Source: Neodiprion pinetum
Lineage: Eukaryota; Arthropoda; Insecta; Hymenoptera; Diprionidae
NCBI RefSeq assembly: GCF_021155775.2
Contig: NC_060235.2
Coordinates: forward strand, 30,482,607-30,546,606
Length of the DNA stretch: 64,000 nt
Reading direction: 5' to 3'
The notes under the pieces were generated by a model, which saw only the letters and a list, made by a program, of their open reading frames with translations, ran no database searches and had not been told where the DNA came from. Each line of letters starts with the position of its first letter. Position 1 is the first letter of the stretch. Below are positions 1-12,100 of the stretch, in pieces. Position numbers and translations under genes: made by a program.

Positions 1-2494
1 TATGATGTAGGTATAATATTATAGGTATATATAGGTGAATGTTCCAGTCACATACACACGCCGGTCGTGGAGTCCTGCATCGCGTAACGGTCTCCGCAAA
101 TGGCGAAATGTTGCGAGGGTTCTGTGCGCGGCCCCGATTTGTCAAAATACGCAATGTGTTGAGTGGTAATTTGACAAGCTGCGAGCTAGCGGCGCGTGTA
201 CGGCATTCAACGGTCCGTTGTCAACGCAGGTATATAATTTAGCGGGAGAGCGGAGAGTTGGGCAAACACGTCGGCTGGGAAATTTTTTTACTCACAATCA
301 GAGTCGGTTGAATCAAAATCTAATTTGGTAAAAGGGAGAGAAAAAAAATCGGCCAAGCGTAGAGTAGAACTCGCGCTGTAAGGGTTCTGTAAGAACTTAA
401 TTACTTTTTTTTTGCATGATATAACTACGAATTCACTATTTTTGGACTTTTTTTTTTACTAGTGCTGTGAGACCTTGCCTCTCTCCAAATTTCATGATTA
501 TGGGTCAATGGGAAGTACCTTATAGGTTTTGATGAGTGATTTTTTGATTATCGAAATATTTGATATTAATGGCCGTATCTTTTGATTGAGTTAACTTAGA
601 AGCTTGAATTTTTTACACCTCCAAGGGATCGTAGACCTTAGTATCTGATATTAATTTCAACTCGATATTTTTACTCGTTCCTGGGAAAAAGGGTCCTGAC
701 AGATAGACAGACAGACAGACGAACGGATCTACAACAAAGTGATCCTATAAGGGATCCGTTTTTTCTTATTGAGGTACGGAACCTTAAATTAGTAGAAGAA
801 TTTCGCGAGGAAGTGGGATTTCAAAAATAAACTGCTCCATTATCTTCAGCCCTTAAGGTTCAAGTGAATCCTTGGCTAACTAAGAATGGTTCAACAAAAA
901 TTTAAGAGCCTGCTGGGAAAATGGTCGGGAACTAAATAGCTCTTGAAGTAAAGAGCCCGACTGTATTGCGGGGGAACGAAAGTTCGTGAAGGCAATTTGT
1001 GACCACTTGTATATAAGGTATTTTTGGTCTTAGCAGAATTGGTTTACCTACCCACTTGTGATACATATTTGTCATTGTTAAACAGTCGGAACTGTTGAGT
1101 AGATGAAAATAAACTGCTTATTCAGTTTTCCGAAGAGGGGACTTTACGAGGGGCCGCACCGTCAATTTTTTATTTTCCCGCTGCGACTTTATAGTTATAT
1201 AATATTTACGTAAACATAACTCTCAAATGCAATCCAAACATGCCGATTATTCAAAGTTTCTGCTACCTTGTTGACCTCTAATGTTTCAAAACCCGTTCAC
1301 CACGATTTCTAGTTTCAAACTTTGCATCATGGACTTCTATTTAATCGCCCTCACTTAAACTCGTTATTCGCTCGTTGTATATGATACGAAAATTCCTTGA
1401 TTTTTCGTATACCCCCGACCAGGTGCCGAAATTTGCAGGGTAAAAATTTGCAGCTGGTTGAAAAATCGACCTTGTGGAACGATGCGAAGTCGATCTTTTT
1501 TGCTTCTTTTATTTAAGCAAAGCTGCATCAATTACGAAACGAATAATACAGGGTTTGGATTGTTTCAAATTCACCTATGACGTACAAGGAACGTACATGC
1601 TTGTACGAGTTATCGGAAGAAGATCTACTTTAAGCGAATTCAGTGCTGCTACACGGCTGGCCTCACAACGGGAATGTCGTAAATGTCGCTGTCGGAGGTC
1701 TCACGCACGATCGAGCAGAACTCACGACAAAATTTGTAGAACATGCCCTACTGGATATTCGAGAAGCCGTAGACTCCGAGACCTTGTGTGTCGGAAGCTA
1801 GTCGACTAGATTGATTCCGCCAGCGTGCCTCGGTACGAGACAACGAAGAAAAGCTCGATAATTCTTGCTGCGGCAAAATGTAAATTTCAAATAAAAAATG
1901 GAGGCTGATTCTTGTTTGGAAATTTTTTGCTTCAGGAATTAAATGCCGAACCGATCGATATTTTACTTATAGAATTTTGTATAGAATATTGTGTTCTACT
2001 TCTGATCATCACCAATTTTGCTTATTTACTCCCCTGTAAACAAAAGTGTTGGGCAACTCCGCCAACGCGATTTGATTGTTTTTCAAGATACGCCGATCAC
2101 GCTTGATTGTTCGAATAAAAGTTTATCGTTCGCAGACAATCAACGTAAACAATCTTTGTGGCATACGCATCCTGTACAATTTTATTAATTTCTTGTTAAT
2201 AAACTTTTCCCCGGATTGATCCGGTTAACCGCCACTGCAGCTGAAGAAAATGTGACTGTAAGAAACCAATTTCATCCCGGGATTCATTTGATAATCATCC
2301 GAGCGATTCTTTTATTCCATTCGGCCAAAGTGTTTTCCGCAATTTCATCATACTTCTGATACGACACTAAATTCTGCAGTCGTTTTTCCTCTTGAGAAGG
2401 AAATTCCGTATTCCAAGGGGTGCGGCAGCTGCGTGTTTCTATCCGCGCATCAGAGTTACCGATACCATATTACTTTATACCAAGGCATTCTGAA

Positions 2495-2541
<47 letters not shown>

Positions 2542-2979
2542 CAGGAGGACGGAGGATATATATATATATATATATATAGACAATCCGTCATGACGAACGT
2601 TGAAACGTTGGCATCGAATTTCCCAGCATCCGTGAACACGGAGTGTGGTCAGACTCTACATGCTCTGCGGTATAATTTGTGGTCTACACTCTGCATGCAG
2701 GCGTATTAGTGAGTGTCCGGACCTTGACAACCCTCTAGAACTCACTCTAATTGTTGAGTGACTTGGGTGAATTTGATGTAGCATCGTTCTTTCTTCATAC
2801 AGGAACACGCGGAATTGGATTATTTTTCCGGTCTTCTTCTTCCTTTTCTTCTTCTGACAAATGGACCGATAAAATTGCAAGTTTTTTTGAGGAAACAAAA
2901 CTTTTTTTACTCGATTGAACATTGCCGTTGTAAAAAAAAGAAGCAGGATCAACTCTTATCCCCTTTTGCCTTCCTGCAG
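1..2979. other. Left edge: no coding exon found
   Basis: Besides the repeat tail at 430-795, there is a (TG)n(TA)n microsatellite at about 2497-2578. The missing first DAGL exon was looked for here (MPG start, RRWSVGS-type motif) and not found. The open frames at 1474 and 1912 have no recognisable content. Confidence 0.5.
430..795 (+). mobile_element. Probable retroelement 3' tail
   Basis: A (GACA)n-type run (about 700-722) is followed by ACAAAGTGATCCTATAAGGG, ATCCGTTTTTT and TTGAGGTACGGAACC. This ordered string recurs at the 3' end of widespread insect LINE/SINE-type repeats (from memory; family not assigned). The upstream part gives no intact reverse transcriptase. Confidence 0.5.
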
Positions 2980-3191
2980 GGTCATCGTGCTGAGCGTCCT
3001 CCTGGGGGTCCTGGAATGGGACCGCAACGTGAGCTGCGTACGGCTCCTGTGGGAATACGTCCTCGGATATATGGTGATCCTCGTCATCTCGATCGTCGTG
3101 GAGCTGTCAATCTCCGTCCTCGCGATGAGAGGGAGCATCTTGGACACCGCCCCGAGAGCGCCGATGCAGTACTATCTCTACTTTCGCCTGT
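2980..3191 (+). CDS. inaE: DAGL window exon 1: transmembrane segments
   Basis: Acceptor ttcctgcag, donor t|gtaagt. Enters in phase 2, leaves in phase 1. Encodes two hydrophobic stretches (VIVLSVLLGVLEW and YMVILVISIVVELSISVL) and the family motif MRGSILDTAPRAPMQYYLYFRL, equivalent to the MRGG-TEPR-MQY segment of mammalian DAGL. The overlapping frames on both strands here are shadows. Confidence 0.93.
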
Positions 3192-6100
3192 GTAAGTCTC
3201 GCTCTTCGTGGTTCGTCGTGTAAGGACACGCGACGTAATGTAGTTGAAAGAAATGCCTTCGAGGAGCTTTTCATCCGTTTCTCGTCCTCCGCGAGTCCGT
3301 GCCCTTTGTTGCGCACAATCGCTCCGTGAACCTTGGGTAACGCAGTTATTATGCCCACCTGCACCTCCCCCGCAAATCGGATTATCCATTAAACCCTAAA
3401 TGACAAAGTGACATTAGCTGACATTTCGCGGATCGATCGGCTCCTTATGTGTCGGAGCTGAAGCGAGTAATCCGCCCTTAATTAATCGTACTACACTGCC
3501 GTTCCATTTCCAACGAACCACTGCCGTTTTCATTTAGAGTGTCTCAAAAAACGGTAGCGGATGAAAGATCAGTTTCACAGATCAAAGTTACCGAATATAA
3601 CGAGTTAGTCTTTGAGGTTTTCTCTTTTCACGATGCGGAGCACGGCGAAACACGACAAGACAAATAACCGTTTAATTTGATTTCCCGTTGTCCGGGCTGC
3701 TCGAATCGATCAGCGTATAGTGCTTCTAAATATTCGCTTCGTTTGTTCATTCCAGACTATCGGATTTGCTCTTGGCCAAGGGCCAGCACTGTAAAAACCG
3801 TCGTGGTAGGTAGATGCGATCTTACAGCACAGCCATGGTATATCGACCATGTAACTTGGAAAATGGTTCGATTCGAAATTTCGAAAGCACAGAAGCTTGG
3901 AAACGGCGCGAATGCTTCAATCGTCACTGTACACATATAGCTACGCCAGCTGTATTGCCACGTTACAGGTGATTTTCAGATCGATCGTTAATAACGCACA
4001 CGAGGGTGATTATAACTAAATGAAGACAGTTTCAAAATTGGAATCCGGCCGCTGTCTTACACCGGTGATCCTTGGGATTTCGTTTGTCTTACACCCCCGA
4101 AAAGTTAACGAAGAGCTTAGGCTTAAGTCCGTCTCCTTCCCCCGACAGTTTTCCCGATTTTCCGGAAGCGAGGGACGAATATTAATAAGAGAGTCTGTCC
4201 GCGCTGACTTCTTGGGAGATCTCGACCCCTTCGCCCTCCGACCCTTGTCAGCCTTTGCTGCTCCTTGGCAGGCCCACCGAGTCCTTGCAAATCCTTAGCT
4301 CCCTAACCGTCCCATTCCAAACGAGGCTCGTCGCCGGCACCGAGCGTCCGAAATCATCGCTCCTTCTCGACACGATTCGGTTCAACGCACATCTCCGTTT
4401 TTCGCGAACGAAATTTCACCGTGTCGGCAGCGATGTGAAGCAATTAAGAGCTTGGCTGATTTTCGTAATGAAATATTACGCTTTTTACTATACACAGGGA
4501 TTGTATAAATTGTGTAACATCGTTTTTACGAGGGAGATCGTGTGCGTCGAGGCTGCATGTTGAACGTGAAATCGATATTTTTATAAAAAAGCTTTACTGT
4601 GTCACGCGTATAAATTCTCTCGCAAAAATTCATCCCCCTAGTTACTCACTGGATCGCGAAGAAGAAGGTTTTTTTACGACGCGTTTCACGATGGGGTGTA
4701 AAAAACGGTAGATATTATTTCGCTACGAAAAAATACGGATCGAGCACCATGCCAGGCTGGATAGATCTGATCAGCAAGTTTTTATTAGTTCTACTTTACT
4801 GTTGACCCGATCCTCACTCTGCAAAGACGCAATTCTGATTCTTTCCACATATTTTTTTCACATTTTTTTTTTCATTTTCTCACCGAAATTCCCATGCATT
4901 TTACCCCATATCTTCATACACCCAATTTTTTGTCCTTACTTCACCCCAATGCTTGAAATCCAACGTCGAAAGATAATGTATTCTGGAGACCGAAGCACGC
5001 TCGCTCTTTGCGTGATGTAGATTGAAACTCTGATTGTATAATATGAATAACGTGCGGGAGAAAACTGTTTTGCTTCCGGGAAGTTTCTGTGAAACGATTT
5101 TGGGAAGCAATATGCGTCCCAAGAATACCCGTAACTTGGATTCGGAAACCACGTTATTGTCATTTGGTCTACGCTGAAAGTGCAGCAGTAAAGTTTACCG
5201 CCTCGCTTAAATTTTCAGGCCTGATACGTTACCCGGTCGTTACGGCCTTTCAGGTCAGGAGGTCGAACCTCCGTGATCCATAAATCTATCATCGATTCAA
5301 TCATTGCAATATTTTTCGAATTCGAAGGTGCGAATGCAGTTGTCTGAACGACGACGTGCAGAGTGCCAATTTAAATCAGGGCAGAGTAAATGCCGAGCAA
5401 AGAATGGACGAGCGAATCGCATCCAGGAAAAAAATTTAGAGAGGGGTATGTATCGTGTATAGGGATGGGAAAGAGCAGCAACAGCAACAGCAGCAGAATA
5501 GATTTAGATTTATTTTGATTTTATGCCGTGGCCTGTAGGAGCCAATGGGCAATGGGAATACAGAGAGAGAGAGAGAGAGAGAGAAACAAGAACTTAGGGC
5601 TTCCACCGGAAAACGTTGTATGAAATTTTCCGAATTTTCATGTGTTTGCTATTCGGGTCTCCATGAAATGTTCCGCTCTCTTTCATTCATTCATATCGCC
5701 GATATTTCCCTGGCATCCGCATACCTTGGGGACTTTATCTCGATTTGGCACGGATTTTTTTCTTTTTCTTATTTTTCACCGCGCCATTCGAGTCCGTTTG
5801 TGAGCTAATATTCGGTTCGTCGAGCGCAGTAAATGTCTGATGCAATTGCGGAAAATTGTCGCATCGCCGGCTACGTCGCACTACGTCGATCTCTCAATAA
5901 CGTAATAGCATTATGAATGTTTTACGGATGAAAGTTCGGCCTCGACTGATCCGCGAACGAAAGGTCGTTGAGTCTGGAAACTCGCTCACTAGTCGCAAGG
6001 TCGTTCAAAATACTATGGAAGCTTTGAAATTCGCCCTGAGGTTCGAGTGAGAGAAAGAGGGAGAAAGAGAGGGAGATAGAGAGAGAGAGAGAGAGAGAGA

Positions 6101-9100
6101 GGGATTGTCACGGGGCCTGCAGTGAACCGTGACAGATCTGTACGGTCGGAAAGGCGTCGAAATCGATTTATCGAGTAGGGTTTTGGCCCCAGCCTGCAGT
6201 TCCTCACACACGCGGCGATATTCGCTTTCTTCGTCAACGGCTCTCTTATATAACGACTTTTTTTGCGTTCGGCATTTTCCCCTTGCCGGAGCTTTGCAGT
6301 GCTAATTCACGCGATGCTCGAATCGCGTTGTTATCTTTCCGATCACGCGTTTCGATTGCTCTCCCCATTCTCAGCTCCATCCATTCTCCGGTGGTTTACT
6401 CCCGTTGCAAAAGTCTGGGGATCCGACCCCTCGAGCCCTCCAACACACCGAAGTTGTGCCAGACTTTTTTGCTATCCATTCGTCCACCGACAGTTAGCCC
6501 TTTGCTTTCGCCGCAAAAACGGACCGCTCGAGACGCGGTGAGCTCGATCCTTCTTGATTAAAAGGTTCCTAGACCCGTTATACGACCGAAACAATGGAAC
6601 GGCGAAAGATAATCTGCATCTAGATATATATTTATATATATATATATATATATATATACGCCGGTTCGATTAAATCTGAGCGAGGTCTGTTGTTCCCTAA
6701 CTGACAACACGCGTTCATTCGCCTTCTCGTGTATACTCTGTAGATCGCGGTAAATGCAGAATCAAAGGTTTACGGCACAGGAACAATGCCACCCTGCATA
6801 CCCGAAGCCTATCGGGATTACAATATCATGGAAAGGGTAGCTCGCCTTTAGGTACCGTTTATCAATTGCCTTCGGTGCGGGGTTTTCCGTTCGTTTTATA
6901 AAGCTTCGAAGATCGTGCCGATTAAATTGAACGAGGTAGTTAATATTAAAGCGTAATTTGTGTACAGTTTCTAGAATCGTTCAGCTTCCTCTTATATTAC
7001 CCACATATACGTATTAATGTTTCATAATTTACAGTGGTGATGATCGTCGAGATGGGATGGCTCTGCGCCGGTATCGCGTGGCTGGTTAAACACTACAGTA
7101 CCTGCCCGATTGACCAGGCGAAGGGTTTTATTTTGGGTGAGTTAATATAATTGAAACGCCGCGGGCCTTCAAAATCTCGTTAAAGAGAAAAAAAGGAAAG
7201 CATCAAAAAAAAAAAAAAAAACAAATAATTAAAAAAAAGAACAAAACGGAAAATTTTCAGCGGCTTTCAATGTCGGGTCAATTATTGAAAACTTTCTCCG
7301 CGACTAACTACCCTCGATTGAAATCAACTGCTAATCGAATTGTGATTGAATGCGATCAGGACTTGTGATTTCGAACTGGTGCGTGTTGGCCTCTGTGCTG
7401 GTCACGGTGTGGTGCACGTTTGACGCTGCCGGCCGATCCTGGGTTAAAATGAAGAAATACCAGCGGAGTATGCGGGAAGCGGAAACGCGGGGTGGTGGCA
7501 GGCTACACTACAAGCGCAGCGGAAGTAGAAACAGGAATTGGAGACAGCGGTAATAACGCGGCTATACGGCATATTCGGATTTACAGATCCGCATTACCGT
7601 GCAGCTTTGCAAATCTGTCTTGATTAGAAATACCGTGATTTAATTTAATTAATTTCCCGTTCTCTCTGTTCTTTTCTTTTTTTTTTTCTTTCTTTTCTTT
7701 TCTTTTGATAAGTGCAGAAAAGTGATACGAGCTTATCAGGATAGTTGGGACAACAGATGCAGGCTACTGTTCTGCTGCATGGGAAACTCGGACAGGAACA
7801 GGGTGAGTTGCGGGCCGGGTTTACTGTGCTTTTGAGATTGTTTCAGAACGTATTTGGACGTTCGCTTTTGAGGCCTATAAAACGTGATGCATCTATAAAC
7901 GTATATTTCTCATGCGCAGAATTCGTTCGCGGACATCGCCCGACTGTTGAGTGATTTCTTCAGGGACCTGGACGTTGTACCGTCGGATGTTGTCGCTGGA
8001 TTAGTACTGCTGAGGAAGTTTCAGAAGATCGAGAGGGAGCTGATAGTCAAGCAGAGGAAAAACGACACGTACGAATTTCTTTCCGGAGTACCAGTCACCC
8101 CGAGGACCAAATTCTTATCCTTGACCGAAGACGGTGATCTTGATCACTTTCAGGCCGCCATTCATTACATGCATTTCGCTCTTGCGGCCTACGGCTGGCC
8201 AATTTTCCTCATAACTCATTCCACTGGGTTGTGTCAACTCTGCACCAGGTAAGACGAAGCGTAATTTTTATTGCGTGTCAATTTATACAGCACACAAATC
8301 TTTCCGAATAACTGTGTGGTTTTGTATGCGTGAAAAATTAGAATTAATTAAACAGTTAGAATTATCGTGACAACTCGATCGTGAAATTTGTTCGAAGATG
8401 TTTCGAGGCTCTGTAACAGTTGTAATAAAAACTCAGCAATTTCAAGTACTTCTGAAATAGAAAGAATTGTGAAATTTTACACCTAAAGCATTTTGCACGC
8501 TGGCCTCGTGTCTGCAAGGTGTTCAACCCTGAGGCGGAACTTATGGATTAGAAAAAGAAAGCCTCGTGAGTGTGGTTATTCTCATTTCCCAGATTGAGGT
8601 GCGGCTGTTTCCCGTGCAGAAGAAACGATGACGAGGCGACAGTCGTCGACGACAATTGCTGCCAGTGTAATTATGCGGCACTTAGACGAATGGTGGAAGT
8701 TGGCGAGGTGGAAGTCGTCTACGCGACTTACCACGTCGACGTTGGAGAAACGCCGTTCTTCGTCGCTCTGGATTACACGAGGAAAAAGGTACGAAGACAC
8801 CGGAATGCGAAACGTGTTCCGTTTTAGTATCGTTCCGCCATTGGAACAGACACTGTTCGTATTACCTGGAAAAACTCGTTCTGACAATGGCCGATCCATA
8901 TCCAGGTGGTGGTTAGTATACGTGGTACTCTCAGCATGAAGGACGTGATAACCGACTTGAACGCCGAGGCGGAAGTACTGCCGTTATCACCGCCCAGGGA
9001 AGACTGGCTGGGACACAAAGGGATGGTGCAAGCGGCCGAGTATATCCGAAAGAAGCTGCGGGAGCAAGGAATCATCGCCAGAGCGTTGGCCAAAGTCAGT

Positions 9101-12100
9101 TATTTTCACAAACCGTTCAACGATCTTACTTTACATCACATGCTTGTCATTCCGACATACCCAGGCTGTAAAAGTGCAGACACGTTGGAAGTAACGCCTG
9201 CAGAGCCGGTCGAATTAGCGGGCTTTAATTATCGCGACGTAAAAAGACTGATGAAATTTCTCCGCGTCTTCCAGGTGATAAAGTTCATAATTTTCTCACT
9301 CCCGCAGGATCCGACAAGAGGTACGCATCAGTTCGGGTTGACGTTAGTCGGGCATTCGTTGGGTGCTGGCACCGCAGCGATTCTCGCAATTTTATTGAGG
9401 CAGGAATATCAGGATCTCTTATGTTTCTCTTTCGCTCCGCCCGGCGGTCTTCTGAGCATGCCTGCCCAGCAGTATACCCAGGAATTTATCACGTCCGTCG
9501 TTGTCGGTAAGGACGTCGTTCCAAGAATAGGACTCAGACAAATGGAAAGCCTTCGTGCGGACCTCATTAACGCCATCAAAAGGAGCGTTGACCCGAAGGT
9601 AGAGACCCGCAATTAAACAGCCCTCCGACCCTTTGTCTTTGCCAAAATTTCTACCGTACGGCAGACGTGAGAGAGAATCTCGCGTCTTTCCAACTTTTCG
9701 ACGTCGCAGTTCCTGCGGCTTTCATGTACTGTGAATTCGCGTTCACTTCTGTCGTTCTTCTCTCAGTGGAAAACGATCGCATGCTCGGTGATGTGCTGCG
9801 GATGCGGTTCGACTCCGACTTCAGCTGCGAACCTTGAGGCTGGCGGCTGCATCAGCGAGTACCAAAGAGACAAGGACCAGGCAAGATCTCAGACGGTAGT
9901 TCCGAGCGACTCGAGGATCGCGCTGACGCTTCACAGACCGCTGTATCCTCCAGGAAGGATAATTCACGTGGTGCGACATCATACTAACAAGAACGAGTGA
10001 GTCTGCAGCTTCTACTTCGCGCGACGAATTGTATCGTATACAGGAGAAAGAAAAATTTATACTTGTCGGGAAAAATTTTCGTGCTGGAGGCGGCTTGTTC
10101 TTTACTTGACTTGGAAAAGTTTTGGATTGAAAGTGTGTTTCCGTTGTTCGCGGAGAAAAGTTGATTGCTTGAGAAACTTTAGATGAGAATTGGCTTCCCC
10201 TGGAATTTGCAAATTTCTTTCGAATGCTGAATTCACGCTTTCGATGCAAACTTACTCTTCTCATGTTTGGATAAAAATGCATAGAAATAATAAGAAACAA
10301 AGACACGCTAGCATGTTGATACTAACGCCAATTAACCTGACACGTTTTTATTTATAGGCAAAAGTATGAGTCCCGTTGGAGGTATGTTTATCACGATTAA
10401 GTATACTACATTATCATACTGTTCCAGGAAATATCATATTCTAGGTATTATGCATCTTGGGGAGACTCGCAGCATGCAACCATGGGTCTTATTACTGTTA
10501 GTTATATTTATTCACGCGTGTCGTACCTATGTACTGCAACGTTTTCCTCTATAATAGTTTCAACCTACGTCCCCCATCCGTGTTTGCCTTCAACCCCATC
10601 CATACGAAGTATTGTACTAGTCCTCAAAGGCCTTTATACGATGAGTTACGTGGCAGACTAGGAACCCTTGAAACTTTCAAGTTTTCAATTTCAATCACCT
10701 CCGTCTTTCAAATACCCTATTGTTAATATCGTTTGGCGTCGGTATCAAAGCGAAGAATTTCAACAGTTGAATAACCGCTAACTTATGCGGTCTTCATATC
10801 GCATCGTTGGAGTATTGCTCACACGATCCGTACGTTAAGCTCTGAGATGATCCAAATGCCTTTTGAACTGGCTTCTGCAAGTAGCACACGCACATTTTCT
10901 GGCACCGTTCGCTCGAAAAGCGTACGGAATTCAACACGAGTCCAATAACTAGATTCGTGTATGGAAATCGTCAGAATAATCTGAGGTGATTCTAATTTTT
11001 TTTCCTTTCTTACTACTGTTATTAGCATAATTTATTTGAAGAAAAATTCTTTTTCCTCTGACTTGAAGTTCTTCACCGATTTCCATAAACGGTCGTATAT
11101 CACAACTGCAGTAACCATGAAAACCTAACAATTTGCATAGAGAATAACCGTAGAACTTTTTTTTAAAAAGGCTAACGAATCCGAAGTTGAAATGTATACG
11201 AAGCTTGTTAAAAATTCAGCAACGTCGTTAATTTTTCATACACACGTGTACACAAATGTAGATTTACTCACGGTCGGAGTATTAACATTACTGAAATGCA
11301 GCGTACATAAAACATCTCCAAGGATTCCTGGTCCCCCGTAAATAGCGATTTATTTATTATTCCCAACACTGCATGATGGAGTAATGAGTCCGTATAGGTT
11401 GGTATAATTGAAAATGTATCGTGTGTCCGTTTTAAATCTGTAATCTTGATTGAATCTTACCCACACCACCTTTGCATAGCTTCTTACAGTGACATAGCGT
11501 GGAAGTCTCTCTATTCTAATTCCCTCGTCCGATTATCACGCCTCCTTCTATCCATCCCAACACCGTGTTGTCCGATAAACCTTTCACCCGAACCCGCGAC
11601 GATAATTCTTTCGTACCGATGATCATGCTCTCCGTTTTAAAATTACAGGCAAGTCCTGAGGAAGCGTGAGCCCGTCTATCAGGCCCTCTGGGCTGGGCCC
11701 TGCGACTTTGACGAGGTCCTGATCAGTCCGGTTATGATCCAGGACCACATGCCGGACACGATGTTGAACGCCTTGAACAAGGTAAGCCTAGAGAGAAACG
11801 GTTCTTCCGTCGTCGTTACCGGTCAGCCGAGCAGAAGGTCGGTCAGTAGAAGTCCATCGGTGAAGCCAGGGTTCTACGAGCCCCTCGAGAATAGCATTGA
11901 CGCTCCGGATCTCGCCGGGAAAGTTATTCATAAAGACGCGGATCCGTCGCCTTCCAATATCTCAGGGGATAGCCCGACATTTGGCGAACCGGAATATCCC
12001 CGGAGTTCCGTAGGTCTCATTAACGTTTCCGAAGACGTTCCGCGTTCCAATCGCATAGCGATCATTGCCGACGTTGAGATAGTTTGATCATGTCATAGTT

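Noticed and set aside
5225..5285. tRNA-like string GGAGGTCGAACCTCC
   Set aside because: The loop is 5 nt rather than 7, and no matching acceptor or anticodon arms fold.
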